Assembly: GCA_900074725.1 (NCBI GenBank)
Contig: LT598456.1
Coordinates: 503,488 to 567,487, forward strand
Reading direction: 5' to 3'
Source: Lachancea dasiensis
Taxonomy: Eukaryota > Ascomycota > Saccharomycetes > Saccharomycetales > Saccharomycetaceae
DNA length: 64,000 nt
Part shown: positions 46,047 through 55,375 of the stretch, piece by piece
Layout: the number at the start of each line of letters is the position of its first letter
Numbering within the stretch: the stretch's first letter is position 1
Notes under the pieces: generated by a model
The model's database searches: none
The model's input: the letters and a program-made list of their open reading frames with translations, nothing else
Told to the model about the DNA's origin: nothing
Translations under genes and position numbers: made by a program

Positions 46047-47216
46047 TTAAACTTGTACCGGAGCCTGCAATGGGTTGCCGTTTGGATCTAAACCTTGTTG
46101 CAACATCAAAAGTTCTTCACTACCAGCAGTTTCAAATTGAAGACCGCATCCAAGCTTGCTTTCCTGCTTGAAGTGATCAATTTCACCACAGAAGAGAATG
46201 GACAGAGTTGGCAGAATTTTTCTTTCCAAGAAACAACTTACTTTACCAGTGGAGTCCAAGGAACCGCGGAAAACAGACTGTCTGTATTCGTACTTGCAAC
46301 CCAAAGTGGTGGTACCTTCGATAATTGGTTGAATGCCAATAGGGGTACCAATGACGGGATCAGCGATTGGCGCCATGCCAGCTTGCAAGCTGGTTTCGAG
46401 ACCAGCTTCGACATTTTCGGCAACCTTGCGCCAGAAGGAAGCCACCAAAGCACCATTGGCTTGCAATTGACCGGAGAAGATCCAGTCTTGCTTTGGAGAA
46501 ATGTAACGAGTCACGTAGGAGACCGCAGCATCGGCGGGCATGGCGGCCTGACCTCTGCTGAAGATGGTTTCTAAACCCAGAGCAAATTGGGGGGTGATAC
46601 TTTGTAGGATAGAACCGACAGCAACTCCAGAGAAAACGCCTTTGGAAGTGATGGAAGGATTCAAAGCTTTCAAATTCAAAGAGAAGTCCGAGCCCTGGAA
46701 GTCCTGTTCTAACTGGCACATGCTTGGTTGGCCTTGGGAGAATTGCAACGTGGCCTTACTAATGTTGTGCTTGTCCCAGCCGTAGTTGAGTCTACCAGAG
46801 ACACTGAGTTCGTTGTCAACGTTACCTTGGATAAACATGTTGTCGTTAGCGAAAAGCGCGGAAAATGCGTAGCTAGGCAAGTTGGCAGATCCCAAGGAGA
46901 GTGTATGCGACGTCTGGAACGCCGGGTTCATGCAGAAGGCCTTGTTGAGATCCGCTCTCAAGCCAGTGAAGAAGTATTGGTTAACTAGCACATCCCTAGA
47001 GACCTCTTTATTCAAGTTTTCGATTGTGCCGGGATTTGTCAATGCCAGTGATTGTCTGTGCGCATGGATGTTATTGTAGACGTTATTCAAATAGCTGAAA
47101 ATGGGGTTGGAAGACCAAAATGACTCTTTTTGCTGAGCTTCCGTCATTGGCGAAACACCAGGAATCGCAGGAATCTTGGAAAAGTCTCCTAATGGAAGAG
47201 GCGTTGTGGTGGACAT
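46047..47216 (-). CDS. TOM40: Tom40, mitochondrial outer-membrane import channel
   Basis: Tom40 is the beta-barrel pore through which nearly all mitochondrial precursors pass. The 389-residue product (S. cerevisiae 387) has a Pro-rich disordered N-terminus. The conserved segment NPGTIENLNKEVSRDVLVNQ follows, then YFFTGLRADLNKAF and alternating beta strands to the end. The C-terminal beta-signal SKLGCGLQFETAG, recognised by the SAM complex, is intact. The ATG at 47214-47216 gives MSTTTPLPLGDF, like the S. cerevisiae start; 35 codons upstream are open but begin with TTG. It is convergent with INP1. Confidence 0.97.
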   Translation of the reverse strand: MSTTTPLPLGDFSKIPAIPGVSPMTEAQQKESFWSSNPIFSYLNNVYNNIHAHRQSLALTNPGTIENLNKEVSRDVLVNQYFFTGLRADLNKAFCMNPAFQTSHTLSLGSANLPSYAFSALFANDNMFIQGNVDNELSVSGRLNYGWDKHNISKATLQFSQGQPSMCQLEQDFQGSDFSLNLKALNPSITSKGVFSGVAVGSILQSITPQFALGLETIFSRGQAAMPADAAVSYVTRYISPKQDWIFSGQLQANGALVASFWRKVAENVEAGLETSLQAGMAPIADPVIGTPIGIQPIIEGTTTLGCKYEYRQSVFRGSLDSTGKVSCFLERKILPTLSILFCGEIDHFKQESKLGCGLQFETAGSEELLMLQQGLDPNGNPLQAPVQV

Positions 47217-47475
47217 TGTAAACAGTGCCGGAGTTAGGGATTGGGAGCCTCTGGCGTCAGAATGTTCAATGCGCTTGTCGAATCTGTAAGAGGGTTTGAA
47301 CAGTTCCTGTAGTTTTGACAATTAGGTAGTAATCCCAAACGCTAAAAAATTTTCTGGCCGTTCTAGGTGATGTGTAAAATTCATATCGCCCATTCGTCGA
47401 TAGTGACACCTAGTCAAGCTGTTCGTCGTAGGTGAGAGAGCACATGACTCGAGCCGCTGGGGCTAGAGGCCTGCC

Positions 47476-47826
47476 TCACAGCCGCTGAACTTGTTCCTCG
47501 AGCTGCTGGAATACTTGACGCTTTGCGTCCAGGTTTCTCTGTCTTTGTTCAAGTACTTTGGACCACTCGGCGGGTGTCTGGCTTAGAAGTTCTCGGCACG
47601 CGGCGTTCTCGGCCAGATGCGCCTTGCACTGCTTCAAGCGGTGTCTGATAGAGGATGTCGCAGCCTCCAGCGAGTTGGTGCTGCTGTTTGGGTCCTTTTT
47701 GACCTGGTGTAGCGCGTAAGATAGCTGAGGAATGAATTCAACTGTGGGTGATTCCTGAGCGGAGTTGGGCGCCAACAGGGCCTCAATCTGCGCCAGATGA
47801 CTGTTCTCCATGGAACCAGCGGCCAT
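47476..47826 (-). CDS. CSE2: Med9/Cse2, Mediator middle-module subunit
   Basis: Med9 is a small subunit of the middle module of the Mediator complex, which links activators to RNA polymerase II. The 116-residue product (S. cerevisiae 149) matches the conserved C-terminal two thirds: VEFIPQLSYALHQVKKDPNS, then SSIRHRLKQCKAHLAEN and TPAEWSKVLEQRQRNLDAKR. The last part is a coiled coil. The shorter length comes from a reduced low-complexity N-terminus. It stands between TOM40 and ERG2, where the sister-region gene YNR010W interleaves. A second Met at residue 6 could also start. Confidence 0.93.
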   Translation of the reverse strand: MAAGSMENSHLAQIEALLAPNSAQESPTVEFIPQLSYALHQVKKDPNSSTNSLEAATSSIRHRLKQCKAHLAENAACRELLSQTPAEWSKVLEQRQRNLDAKRQVFQQLEEQVQRL

Positions 47827-48123
47827 GGGGGTTGCAATTCGGGATGAAGCTTGGATACCGGCGGCGATTTACATGTAGTTTGGAAAGGACTACTTTTAGA
47901 ATATAGCGTATGTATTATTGTTTGTGGAAATTAATTATCTCGTCCAACACGACACCAAGTTTTCAAAGGCGATGGGTCCTTCAGGATGTCACTTCCATCG
48001 ATTCTCAAGCACGTTGGGTCAAATTTGACAGGCGGGGGCGGCCCGCTGTCTAAGTAGTGTTCCATCTTTGTTTGTTTTCCTTTTTTTGGCTTTTTTTGGC
48101 TTCAATTGATGGTGGTTCACGCC

Positions 48124-48795
48124 CTAAAACTTTTTGTTGACAACCAGGTTCTTAAACATGTCTCTACCGGTCAAAAAGACAGTTCTGTAGAGGGTGTAGA
48201 AATCCAAGGTACTGGTGAAGGTGTCCAAGAATCCGAACGGCAGCATGCAAGGGATCCAGCCACGGGCATACTCCAAGGCGAAGGACTCGCGGCCCATCCC
48301 GTACTGCTTAGCGTAGCCTTTAGCCATGTGGTGGGTCATTCCCGCAGTGTACACCTCTGGGCTCGGATTGTGAGGAAGCGAGGCGTACTGGGTGCCCTTG
48401 AGGATCGTAAAGTAGTCGTCTGCAAAATGCACGCCACTGTGGCCCTCGTTACCCACTGCGGTGCCGAAGAAAATCAGATACTCGGAAAAAGACGCATGCA
48501 GGATCAACATCTGGCCCATAGCTCCACCTGCGTTGTTGAAGACCCATTCTTCCTTCACGTACTTGTTGATATACTGTTCGCCGTAGTAAAGTGCCAATTC
48601 TTCTCTCACGTCTTTCAACAATGCTTCTGTCGTGGATTGGTCGCCCAAGTCCTGGTGGACAGTGATCACACGGTTGGCAATCGACTCCAAAGTGGCGGGG
48701 TCGAACACGTAGTTGGAAGGTAGCCAAGTGTACAGCATCTCTTCCATGGCATACCAGGCAGCACCAATTAGTGCCAAAACAAACAAAAGTCTCAT
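48124..48795 (-). CDS. ERG2: Erg2, C-8 sterol isomerase
   Basis: Erg2 moves the sterol double bond from C8 to C7 in ergosterol synthesis at the endoplasmic reticulum. The 223-residue product (S. cerevisiae 222) has an N-terminal membrane helix at about residues 3-18. The conserved body includes YVFDPATLESIANR, NNAGGAMGQMLILHASFSEY and FGTAVGNEGHSGVHFADDYF. It ends with the hydrophobic region WIPCMLPFGFLDTFTSTLD. The family is related to the sigma-1 receptor. A sterol-response element lies about 150 bases upstream. The gene order TOM40-ERG2-RAD14 follows YMR203W-YMR201C with sister genes interleaved. Confidence 0.97.
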   Translation of the reverse strand: MRLLFVLALIGAAWYAMEEMLYTWLPSNYVFDPATLESIANRVITVHQDLGDQSTTEALLKDVREELALYYGEQYINKYVKEEWVFNNAGGAMGQMLILHASFSEYLIFFGTAVGNEGHSGVHFADDYFTILKGTQYASLPHNPSPEVYTAGMTHHMAKGYAKQYGMGRESFALEYARGWIPCMLPFGFLDTFTSTLDFYTLYRTVFLTGRDMFKNLVVNKKF

Positions 48796-48945
48796 CTTGT
48801 AGGGTTTGGGGAGGTGTTGAATGCCTGCCTCTTGTTATGACCTTGTCTACCGGGCTCAATTAACAGTGGTAACTTATGTTGTGATGAGTTCGATAGCACC
48901 GGCTTTTTTATAGTCGCGCACTTTCGCCGTCCTCTAAAATTATCT

Positions 48946-48952
48946 TATACGA
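48946..48952 (-). promoter_or_regulatory. Sterol-response element of ERG2 (Upc2/Ecm22 site)
   Basis: The minus strand reads TCGTATA, the core bound by Upc2 and Ecm22. It is about 150 bases upstream of the ERG2 ATG. A second, one-mismatch copy (TCGTATC) lies at 48959-48965. Confidence 0.65.
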
Positions 48953-49064
48953 GTACGTGATACGAGGTCACACGACAGGGTTGGTGAGAGGGCTCGTAGA
49001 CGACATGAAAAGGTTTGGGCCGAGTAGGGAATCGGCACGCCAGAGATGGTCCTTTTATTGAGCA

Positions 49065-49712
49065 TCATTGGTTACTGGAAAACAGATCGATCAATGATTT
49101 TGCTGCTTTCATAGACATCGGGGTTGCTTGTTGATTGGTGTCGAACGGATCTAGCGGTGTTCTGGCGCCCGGAGCGTTGGGGTTTGGGTTCCAGAGATTT
49201 GGCTTGACCGGAGTTCTAAACGAGCCCTGGGACATCACCAAGCGCCTCGAAGGTTTGCAAACAGTGTTGGAAATGGCGTGCGCACTCGACGACGAATGAG
49301 CTCTTGTGGCCGGTCGGGAGCGCCTCAGCGACCGGACAGCATCTTGTTCGTCACTGTTGCGCGGCGTGGGGCATTCCCGCAGGCCCACTGGGGTCTGTCT
49401 TGTGCGGTATTTGTAGTAGGCGTATTGCATGCGTATCTTGAGTTTTTGAGAAACCTGATCGAAATCCACCTTTGGCGGAGCTGCCTCCGTCGTCGCCTGC
49501 ACCACCATTCGCTGCTCAAGGCTATTGGGTTGCGGCCACGTCTCTGAGTCCTGGTGTATCATCGACTTGATGGACGGGAGTTTTGAAGCGTGCGGCGGTT
49601 TAATGGTCGTGGAGCTCTTGGAAAGCGTTCCGCTGGAAAAGTTGCCATTCAGCTTGTTCATTCGAGAGCTCGACACCTTCGCCAACGGCTGTCTTTCGCA
49701 TTCAGTGGTCAT
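49065..49712 (-). CDS. NRM1: Nrm1, MBF co-repressor (Whi5/Nrm1 family)
   Basis: Nrm1 binds the MBF transcription factor and shuts off G1/S genes once S phase starts. The 215-residue product (S. cerevisiae 249) is mostly disordered. It carries the diagnostic G1/S transcription-factor-binding motif at about 87-106, SQKLKIRMQYAYYKYRTRQ. Basic, Ser-rich stretches and a C-terminal FRTPVKPNLWNPN block follow. The same motif occurs in Whi5, but position next to MED9 and LRO1 (YNR010W, YNR008W) identifies Nrm1. The true ATG is at 49710-49712. Confidence 0.9.
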   Translation of the reverse strand: MTTECERQPLAKVSSSRMNKLNGNFSSGTLSKSSTTIKPPHASKLPSIKSMIHQDSETWPQPNSLEQRMVVQATTEAAPPKVDFDQVSQKLKIRMQYAYYKYRTRQTPVGLRECPTPRNSDEQDAVRSLRRSRPATRAHSSSSAHAISNTVCKPSRRLVMSQGSFRTPVKPNLWNPNPNAPGARTPLDPFDTNQQATPMSMKAAKSLIDLFSSNQ

Positions 49713-50177
49713 CTTTAGCCTAAAGGTCTATAAATCTAGGCGAAGCAAGCAATGCTATTAGCGAAGTAAAAGGCGTGGCGTGTTCGAGCTTTAGAAGGAA
49801 GGACAGATACACACGGGTAAAAGCTGTAGATTTAAACTCCTTTTCAGCTTGAAGAACCTATAGAAAAGCTCTTTTGGAGGCTCCCAATTCCAGGATCTTC
49901 TTAACGTGTATTGTTTTCAATTTTCCCAGAGACGCGACCCAATAGTGGAATTTTCGTGGTTGAAGAGAAGACCAGGATCCCAATGGGAATAAGCCAAACT
50001 GGATGAAATGCCAACTCGAGGAGCCTTGATTGCTTCGCATCGTAAATTTTGCAGCGTAGTTCGGGTAGCCAGCAAAATGAAGTTCGTTGCTGTTGCGATA
50101 AATAACCCTCTCACCTGCTATAAACTTGTAACCAAAAGAGAGGACAGGCTTCCGTACCTCTATGAGTCGAACTCTTA
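49713..50177. promoter_or_regulatory. NRM1 upstream region
   Basis: About 465 bases between two leftward genes. An ACGCGAC at 49932-49938 is one base off the MCB core ACGCGT, as might be expected for a gene regulated by MBF. The support is weak. Nothing else is recognised. Confidence 0.3.
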
Positions 50178-52094
50178 TTACATAGGGAAGGGCATCTGCT
50201 TAACCCATTGGCTCATGTTGGTAAGCTCGCGCGGTTCAATGGTGTCTCCAACACCCCCCGCAACCTTTAAAATGTACTCGTTTAACTCGGCACTTCCAAG
50301 GATGTCAACATGCTCGGCACTCTTAGCGCCTCCTCTGATGTCGAAGCGATCCGGCTGGTGCTTGATCTCAACGATCTTGACGCTGGAGTTGCCCGGATTA
50401 TAAGGACTGGCACCCTGGGCCCATTTTTGGCACATGGCGTGCGACACCAAAGGAATGGTGCCATCGCCATCGGTGAGAAGTACAGGCTCGCTGCTCTCGT
50501 AATCGATGGTGAAGTTCAGGTCTGGATGCTCCCAGTCCTGCTTGTACACGTAGGCGCGTTCGGTCGGGTTGCCGACGCCGTACATGCAGTAGATCTTGAG
50601 ATCGGGCGCGTTGGGCAGCGGGACTTCCAGCGGGTTGGTCCAATGTGAATGATGGCCCTCGTTGTCACGTAGTTCGCGCTCAGATTCAGCATATCCGAAG
50701 GAATATTGGTCCCTGACACGCGCCTGGAGCCAGGGAGGGGAGATGTCCATGATAAGGTCAAGTGCGTCTTCCATGTTGTAGCCCTTTGAATGGTATGCAT
50801 CTACGCTGTCTCGTTCGAAGCGGATAAAATTGCCGTAAGAATGCGTGCCATTGCGCAAGGAGTCTTCCACTGAGAATTCGCGATCGCCCCATATCAACGC
50901 ACCACCCTTGGGCAACATGGATGGCACACCTCCCCAGGTTTGAATCATCTCAAGGCGTTCTTTCCGACTGAAGAACTTTTCCAAGCCATACATAGCCAAA
51001 GCGTTGAGTTGAATGGTGTCTTTCATTTCGCCACTGATCAAAGCGGGAACGGCTTTAGGAGCCCCCAGCAACGTTCCAGCAACGTTGACAAATGAGTCAA
51101 TGTACTTATCGACCCAGCCACGACCTCCATTACCATAAAGCGGACCCTCAGCTTCAACCCACTTGAAAAAATAAAAGATGACCTGGGAGCCCATCGAGTG
51201 GCCGATCAAGACCGCCTTTTCGCCTGTTAGTTTGTAGTCAAGCTCGACTTTTTGTTTGAGTTTCGAGAAATAGCTGTCTCGGCGTTCGAGATCCAAATAT
51301 GCCAAACGCCAATCGTACGCTGCAGTTGCCATTTTGTTCGGTTCGTAGCCAATAGCCCCCAAGTTTTGTAGCACCTTGTTCCATATCCAGTAGCCCGCCA
51401 TGAAGAAATCTGAGGCCTCAAATCCCTGCGCCGCTCGCATGGTAAAATTTGCAGGATCTAATCCAGTCTCCGGATCTAACATAACGTGTTTCAACCAGCA
51501 CACTTTGTCGAGAACCATTGTCTTGAGCATGTAAAAAGACCCCCAAAGTCGTTTACGGAAATGAGGCTCTGAGGAACACTCCTCATCGCCGTACAGACCC
51601 CAGCTCTCAATGCCCGTTGAAATCACTCCTGGGACCATAACGACAGGATGTTTATCATGCAGATTTAGCTCACGATGCAACTGTTTTCCCACAGCGAAAC
51701 TTTCGGTCAAATCCTTTAATGACGTGGATTGAAGGTTTCTCTGTTGAAAGTCAGTGATCAACGAAGTAAAGCTGTGGGGCAAAACTTCTTTCCAGTCGTC
51801 AACGTAGTCCTGTAGGGACTCAAAATTCACAAAGCTGTCAAACAGCATTGCATTTGACTTTCCCTTAATGGCACCCGCATAAATGGCTACTGCAAGCCCT
51901 AAGATCGCTCCCAAAGTGAAAATAATCCTTCTCGATTCTTTCCAAGGTTTTTTAGTCCTTGGTGACTTGTTTGATGATTTAGAGCTCTTGTGATGCGTAT
52001 GCTTCGAAGAATTGCTGCCGTTAGGCAAATTGTCACCCCCGGATTCCTCGACGCTGTTAGAATCCTTCTTCTTCTTGCGATTTTGGATGCCCAT
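50178..52094 (-). CDS. LRO1: Lro1, phospholipid:diacylglycerol acyltransferase
   Basis: Lro1 transfers an acyl chain from a phospholipid to diacylglycerol to make triacylglycerol. The 638-residue product (S. cerevisiae 661) has a basic, hydrophilic N-terminus (1-54). One membrane segment lies at about 57-76, and a large lumenal LCAT-like alpha/beta-hydrolase domain follows. The nucleophile is Ser300 in LIGHSMGSQVIFYF. The oxyanion/lid region is near HPVVMVPGVISTGIESWG, and DGDGTIPLVSH and KHQPDRFDIRGG hold the expected Asp and His. The ATG at 52092-52094 gives MGIQNRKKKKD; the 76 codons open upstream have no ATG. NRM1 and ATG3 flank it as in YNR009W-YNR007C. Confidence 0.97.
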   Translation of the reverse strand: MGIQNRKKKKDSNSVEESGGDNLPNGSNSSKHTHHKSSKSSNKSPRTKKPWKESRRIIFTLGAILGLAVAIYAGAIKGKSNAMLFDSFVNFESLQDYVDDWKEVLPHSFTSLITDFQQRNLQSTSLKDLTESFAVGKQLHRELNLHDKHPVVMVPGVISTGIESWGLYGDEECSSEPHFRKRLWGSFYMLKTMVLDKVCWLKHVMLDPETGLDPANFTMRAAQGFEASDFFMAGYWIWNKVLQNLGAIGYEPNKMATAAYDWRLAYLDLERRDSYFSKLKQKVELDYKLTGEKAVLIGHSMGSQVIFYFFKWVEAEGPLYGNGGRGWVDKYIDSFVNVAGTLLGAPKAVPALISGEMKDTIQLNALAMYGLEKFFSRKERLEMIQTWGGVPSMLPKGGALIWGDREFSVEDSLRNGTHSYGNFIRFERDSVDAYHSKGYNMEDALDLIMDISPPWLQARVRDQYSFGYAESERELRDNEGHHSHWTNPLEVPLPNAPDLKIYCMYGVGNPTERAYVYKQDWEHPDLNFTIDYESSEPVLLTDGDGTIPLVSHAMCQKWAQGASPYNPGNSSVKIVEIKHQPDRFDIRGGAKSAEHVDILGSAELNEYILKVAGGVGDTIEPRELTNMSQWVKQMPFPM

Positions 52095-53074
52095 GAGTGA
52101 TCGACCGTTGTAGAATTTGTAACTAGGTGTGTGTTGGGAACAAAGCTGTGTATGTGAGGCACTAAGCGTGCTGTGGAAAGAAAGTTCCTTGAACACTCGA
52201 ACTTCAAATGTAAAGTACACAAATATGCCGGCGAATAGAGCAGGCGAGCGCGAAACAAAGAAGCTACAAGTTCTTATTAGACTTAAGTAGTTATTGGTAT
52301 AATAAGTACAACGATTTTGCAAGTTTATCGAAATGTTTTCTATTAGCCAATGTTAATATGTGACAGAGGCTAACGTCCCAGGTCAGTCAAAAACTGGAGA
52401 GAGCCCTCTATAGACTTGGGCTTTAAAGATCAAGGTGCCGAAGCTCGATGGGCAATAGATTTTGAAAAGTGCTCCTCCCAGTTCATAAAGTGAGAGAAAG
52501 GCTACAGTTCTCCTTCAGTGGAACACACTAAAGTTTTCGACACCATTTATGTGTCAGATACTTCTGGTTGCAACTTATACAAGCGCAGCCTGGCTTTATC
52601 CATAGTTCTCCCACAGGAAAGCCCCTGAGGTTGGCCTAAGGAATGGAAACATTTTATACCAGCTTCGCTACCTAGCCCTAATGAACAACCTTGAGGGAAA
52701 CATTGATTTGTGAACCACCAAGGTCTACATCAAGGGTCTTGAGTTAAGTATCAAACAACGTTAATTGTCCCAAACGCAAGCTCTCGGCTTTTTATTGTCG
52801 GTCCGAAAGAAAAGAAAACAAGAACAGCTCATAACTGTCGATAAAACGGCCGAACTAACACCCGACTTCTCTTACCGGTTCCAGAAGGCTCAGCGTAGCA
52901 TACTGGCTGTCTCTTACTCGACTACAATGGCGGGCGGCCCATTGAAGACCGTCCCATCATTAATCACCATGTACCATTCTGTCATGAATTTATTAATATT
53001 CTCCTCTCGACTAAGGTACAAATGTACTACTACCCGTGTCGGCAAAGTCCCAGCAACACAAACACCAAGCAAAG
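52095..53074. promoter_or_regulatory. Divergent intergenic region LRO1/ATG3
   Basis: About 980 bases between divergent genes. The open frames here begin on TTG or GTG and show no protein-like features. No gene, tRNA or repeat is recognised. Confidence 0.4.
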
Positions 53075-53971
53075 ATGATCAGATCTAAATTAATGAGCTG
53101 GAGGGAGTACTTGACTCCTGTGAGTCACAACTCAACCTTTCAGACGACCGGCCAATTAACTCCGGAGGAGTTTGTGGAAGCAGGGGAGTACTTGTGCCAT
53201 ATGTTTCCAACGTGGGAATGGAACCTAGAGAGTAGCGCTGTGAGTGGCAGGGACTTCTTACCTGCTAACAGACAATATTTGGTAACGCGAAAAGTGCCCT
53301 CTGCCAGACGAGCCGAACAGTTGACGGTGGTGGCGCCATCCGGCAACCTGCCACAAGGAGATGCCGATGACACCAATGCAGATTCTGGAGATGGCTGGGT
53401 TGTAGAGGGCCAAGTTCCCGAAACCAAGCTTTCGCAGCCTGCGGACCATGCAGACATTGATGAAATGCTACAAGGCATGGAACTGGAGTCAGAAGACCAA
53501 GTCGACGAGGACATGGTGCTTGCCGCCGTTCCGAGTGATACACGACACTACGATTTGTACATCACATATTCGACCACATATCGCGTTCCCAAGCTCTACC
53601 TCGTGGGCTTCAACAATGAAGGTCAGCCGCTAACGCCGCAGCAGATGTTTCAAGATATCGCGCCTGACTACCGGGCCAAGACAGCGACCATAGAACGGCT
53701 CCCTTTTTTGCGCGCACACGTCACCTCTGTTTCGATACACCCATGCAAGCATGCCAATGTTATGCGCGTACTAATGGAGCGTATTCGAGAGGTAAAAAAT
53801 AGGCGTCAGGCCAGTGAAGCCAACAAATATAACGCCGAAGATGAATGGGAAGATATACAGGGCGAGGTTGAGAGCGGACTGAGGGTCGACCAGTATCTCA
53901 TTTTTTTCCTCAAGTTCATTACTAGCGTAACCCCAGGAATTGAACATGACTATACCATGGAAGGCTGGTAA
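53075..53971 (+). CDS. ATG3: Atg3, E2-like enzyme for Atg8 lipidation
   Basis: Atg3 transfers Atg8 from Atg7 to phosphatidylethanolamine during autophagosome formation. The 298-residue product (S. cerevisiae 310) has the N-terminal amphipathic helix [16 protein letters not shown], then [20 protein letters not shown]. An acidic flexible insert (about 100-155) and the E2 fold follow. The catalytic Cys224 is in [11 protein letters not shown]. The C-terminus [20 protein letters not shown] plus Trp is diagnostic. Thirteen upstream in-frame codons start with GTG and are ignored. It sits between LRO1 and RAD14 as expected from interleaved YNR007C and YMR201C. Confidence 0.97.
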   Translation: MIRSKLMSWREYLTPVSHNSTFQTTGQLTPEEFVEAGEYLCHMFPTWEWNLESSAVSGRDFLPANRQYLVTRKVPSARRAEQLTVVAPSGNLPQGDADDTNADSGDGWVVEGQVPETKLSQPADHADIDEMLQGMELESEDQVDEDMVLAAVPSDTRHYDLYITYSTTYRVPKLYLVGFNNEGQPLTPQQMFQDIAPDYRAKTATIERLPFLRAHVTSVSIHPCKHANVMRVLMERIREVKNRRQASEANKYNAEDEWEDIQGEVESGLRVDQYLIFFLKFITSVTPGIEHDYTMEGW

Positions 53972-54101
53972 GCCCCGATAACATACACTTCTCTAATGTC
54001 ACATATTACGATACCGATATTGAGATGAGCTCCTACAATTACTATGAATAACGCTCACGCTGGGCACGGGCGCAAACAATACCTCGCCGGCTACATGGTC
54101 G

Positions 54102-55243
54102 ATGAACGCGGAACAGAAGGCCCGGATCGTATGTATTCAGTCTCTTGAGTTTTAGCTGCCTCTGGTGAGTCCGCTTCTCTTTAGATGGAATTACTGACAT
54201 TTTCTCATCAATAGGAGGCTAATAGACAGCGAGCTCTTGCCCGTTTAAAAAGTAGAGGCATCATTCGGGATGACCAAGCAAAGCAAATCGAAAGCAGAAA
54301 TACACCAGCCTCTAAGCGTGCAGCGCCTGATTCTATAGCAAGCCAGGATGTTACCGAAAATCGAGCCAAAGCCATGAAGTTGTACGCTCCTCACCCAGAC
54401 ACTAGAAGAGATGCGTCCGCGGAAACGAGTCTCAGAGATGAGCTGGATAAAGATACAGGCTCGAAAAGGCCTCTGGACAAGATACGACCTACGGTGCGCA
54501 AGCAAGACTATATTGAATATGACTTGGCTACAATGAGAAACTCCAACGGTGGTTTCATCAACTTCGATGAAGATGAGGGTGGCGGTTCGGAAAATAGGAA
54601 GAACCAGTCTTTGGAGGAATGGCAAAGAGCACAACAGGAGAGAAGAGCTCTCTATGAAGATGCGCAGCCCCCGGAACATCCTTCCTTGGCGCCCAAATGT
54701 GTTGAGTGCCACATTAACACAGAGCTAGATCCCCTTTTGCACGATGTTTTCAAACTTCAAGTTTGCAAAGCGTGTGCTAAATCCCTACCCGAGAAATATT
54801 CCTTGTTGACGAAAACTGAGTGCAAAGAGGACTATTTTCTAACAGATCCGGAACTCAACGACAATGCTCTATTTAACAGATTTGAGAAGCCCAATCCGCA
54901 TTCAGGTACATTTGCGCGTATGCAGCTTTTTGTGAGATGCCAAATTGAAGCGTTCGCTTATCAAAAATGGGGTGGAGAAACGGGCCTTGATGGCGAATGG
55001 CAGCGACGCGAGGAGGCCAAAGCGCAGAGACGTGAGAAGAAGTATAAGGAAAAAATGAGAGAAATGAGAGTCAAAACACGGGCCCAAGAATACACAACGA
55101 AATTGCTAAATCGTAAACACGGAAAGGAGCATGTTCACGCTTTTTCCGCAGCTGTCGATGGTGGGGTCAACGAAGACGGAATTCGAATGGTTAAACGTAG
55201 ATGCTTTGAATGCGGATTAGAGACTCAGGAAATTTCTATTTAG
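54102..55243 (+). CDS. RAD14: Rad14, XPA-type DNA damage recognition factor (spliced: 54102-54128, 54215-55243)
   Basis: Rad14 verifies lesions in nucleotide-excision repair and recruits the incision nucleases. Exon 1 is only nine codons (MNAEQKARI). The 86-nt intron joins it to EANRQRALARLKSRGII, restoring the conserved N-terminus of S. cerevisiae Rad14, which also has an intron here. The 351-residue product (S. cerevisiae 371) has the KQDYIEYDLATM block. The C4 zinc finger has CVEC (171, 174) and CKAC (193, 196), followed by TKTECKEDYFLTDPELND and the basic DNA-binding helix. A second Cys pair, CFEC, lies near the C-terminus. Without splicing, the first ATG would start at 54374 and lose about 60 conserved residues. 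Confidence 0.93.
54129..54214 (+). other. Intron of RAD14
   Basis: 5' GTATGT at 54129, 3' CAATAG ending at 54214, 86 nt. The likely branch box is TACTGAC at 54192-54198, with G in place of the first A of the usual TACTAAC. It lies in phase 0 after the ninth codon. Confidence 0.88.
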
Positions 55244-55375
55244 GTTGCTTTACATAGACGACGGGAATAATTATAACTTTATATGGCATAATTTAATCCA
55301 GTTAACGATATCTTTGATAGCAGCATATTGTAGATAGTTATTTATGCCGTAGAATATTGAAACCGTAATTGAATG

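Noticed and set aside
47217-47321. 35-codon open extension upstream of TOM40
   Set aside because: No ATG and no similarity; Tom40 proteins normally start at the MSTTTPLP-like position.
50178-52322. 76-codon upstream extension of LRO1 with a hydrophobic stretch
   Set aside because: It contains no ATG, starts on TTG, and the ATG at 52092-52094 gives the family's usual N-terminus. Unlike ACC1 there is no known precedent for a non-AUG start here.
52765-53088. 107-codon frame overlapping the ATG3 start
   Set aside because: It begins with TTG, is in another frame from ATG3 and has no known motif.
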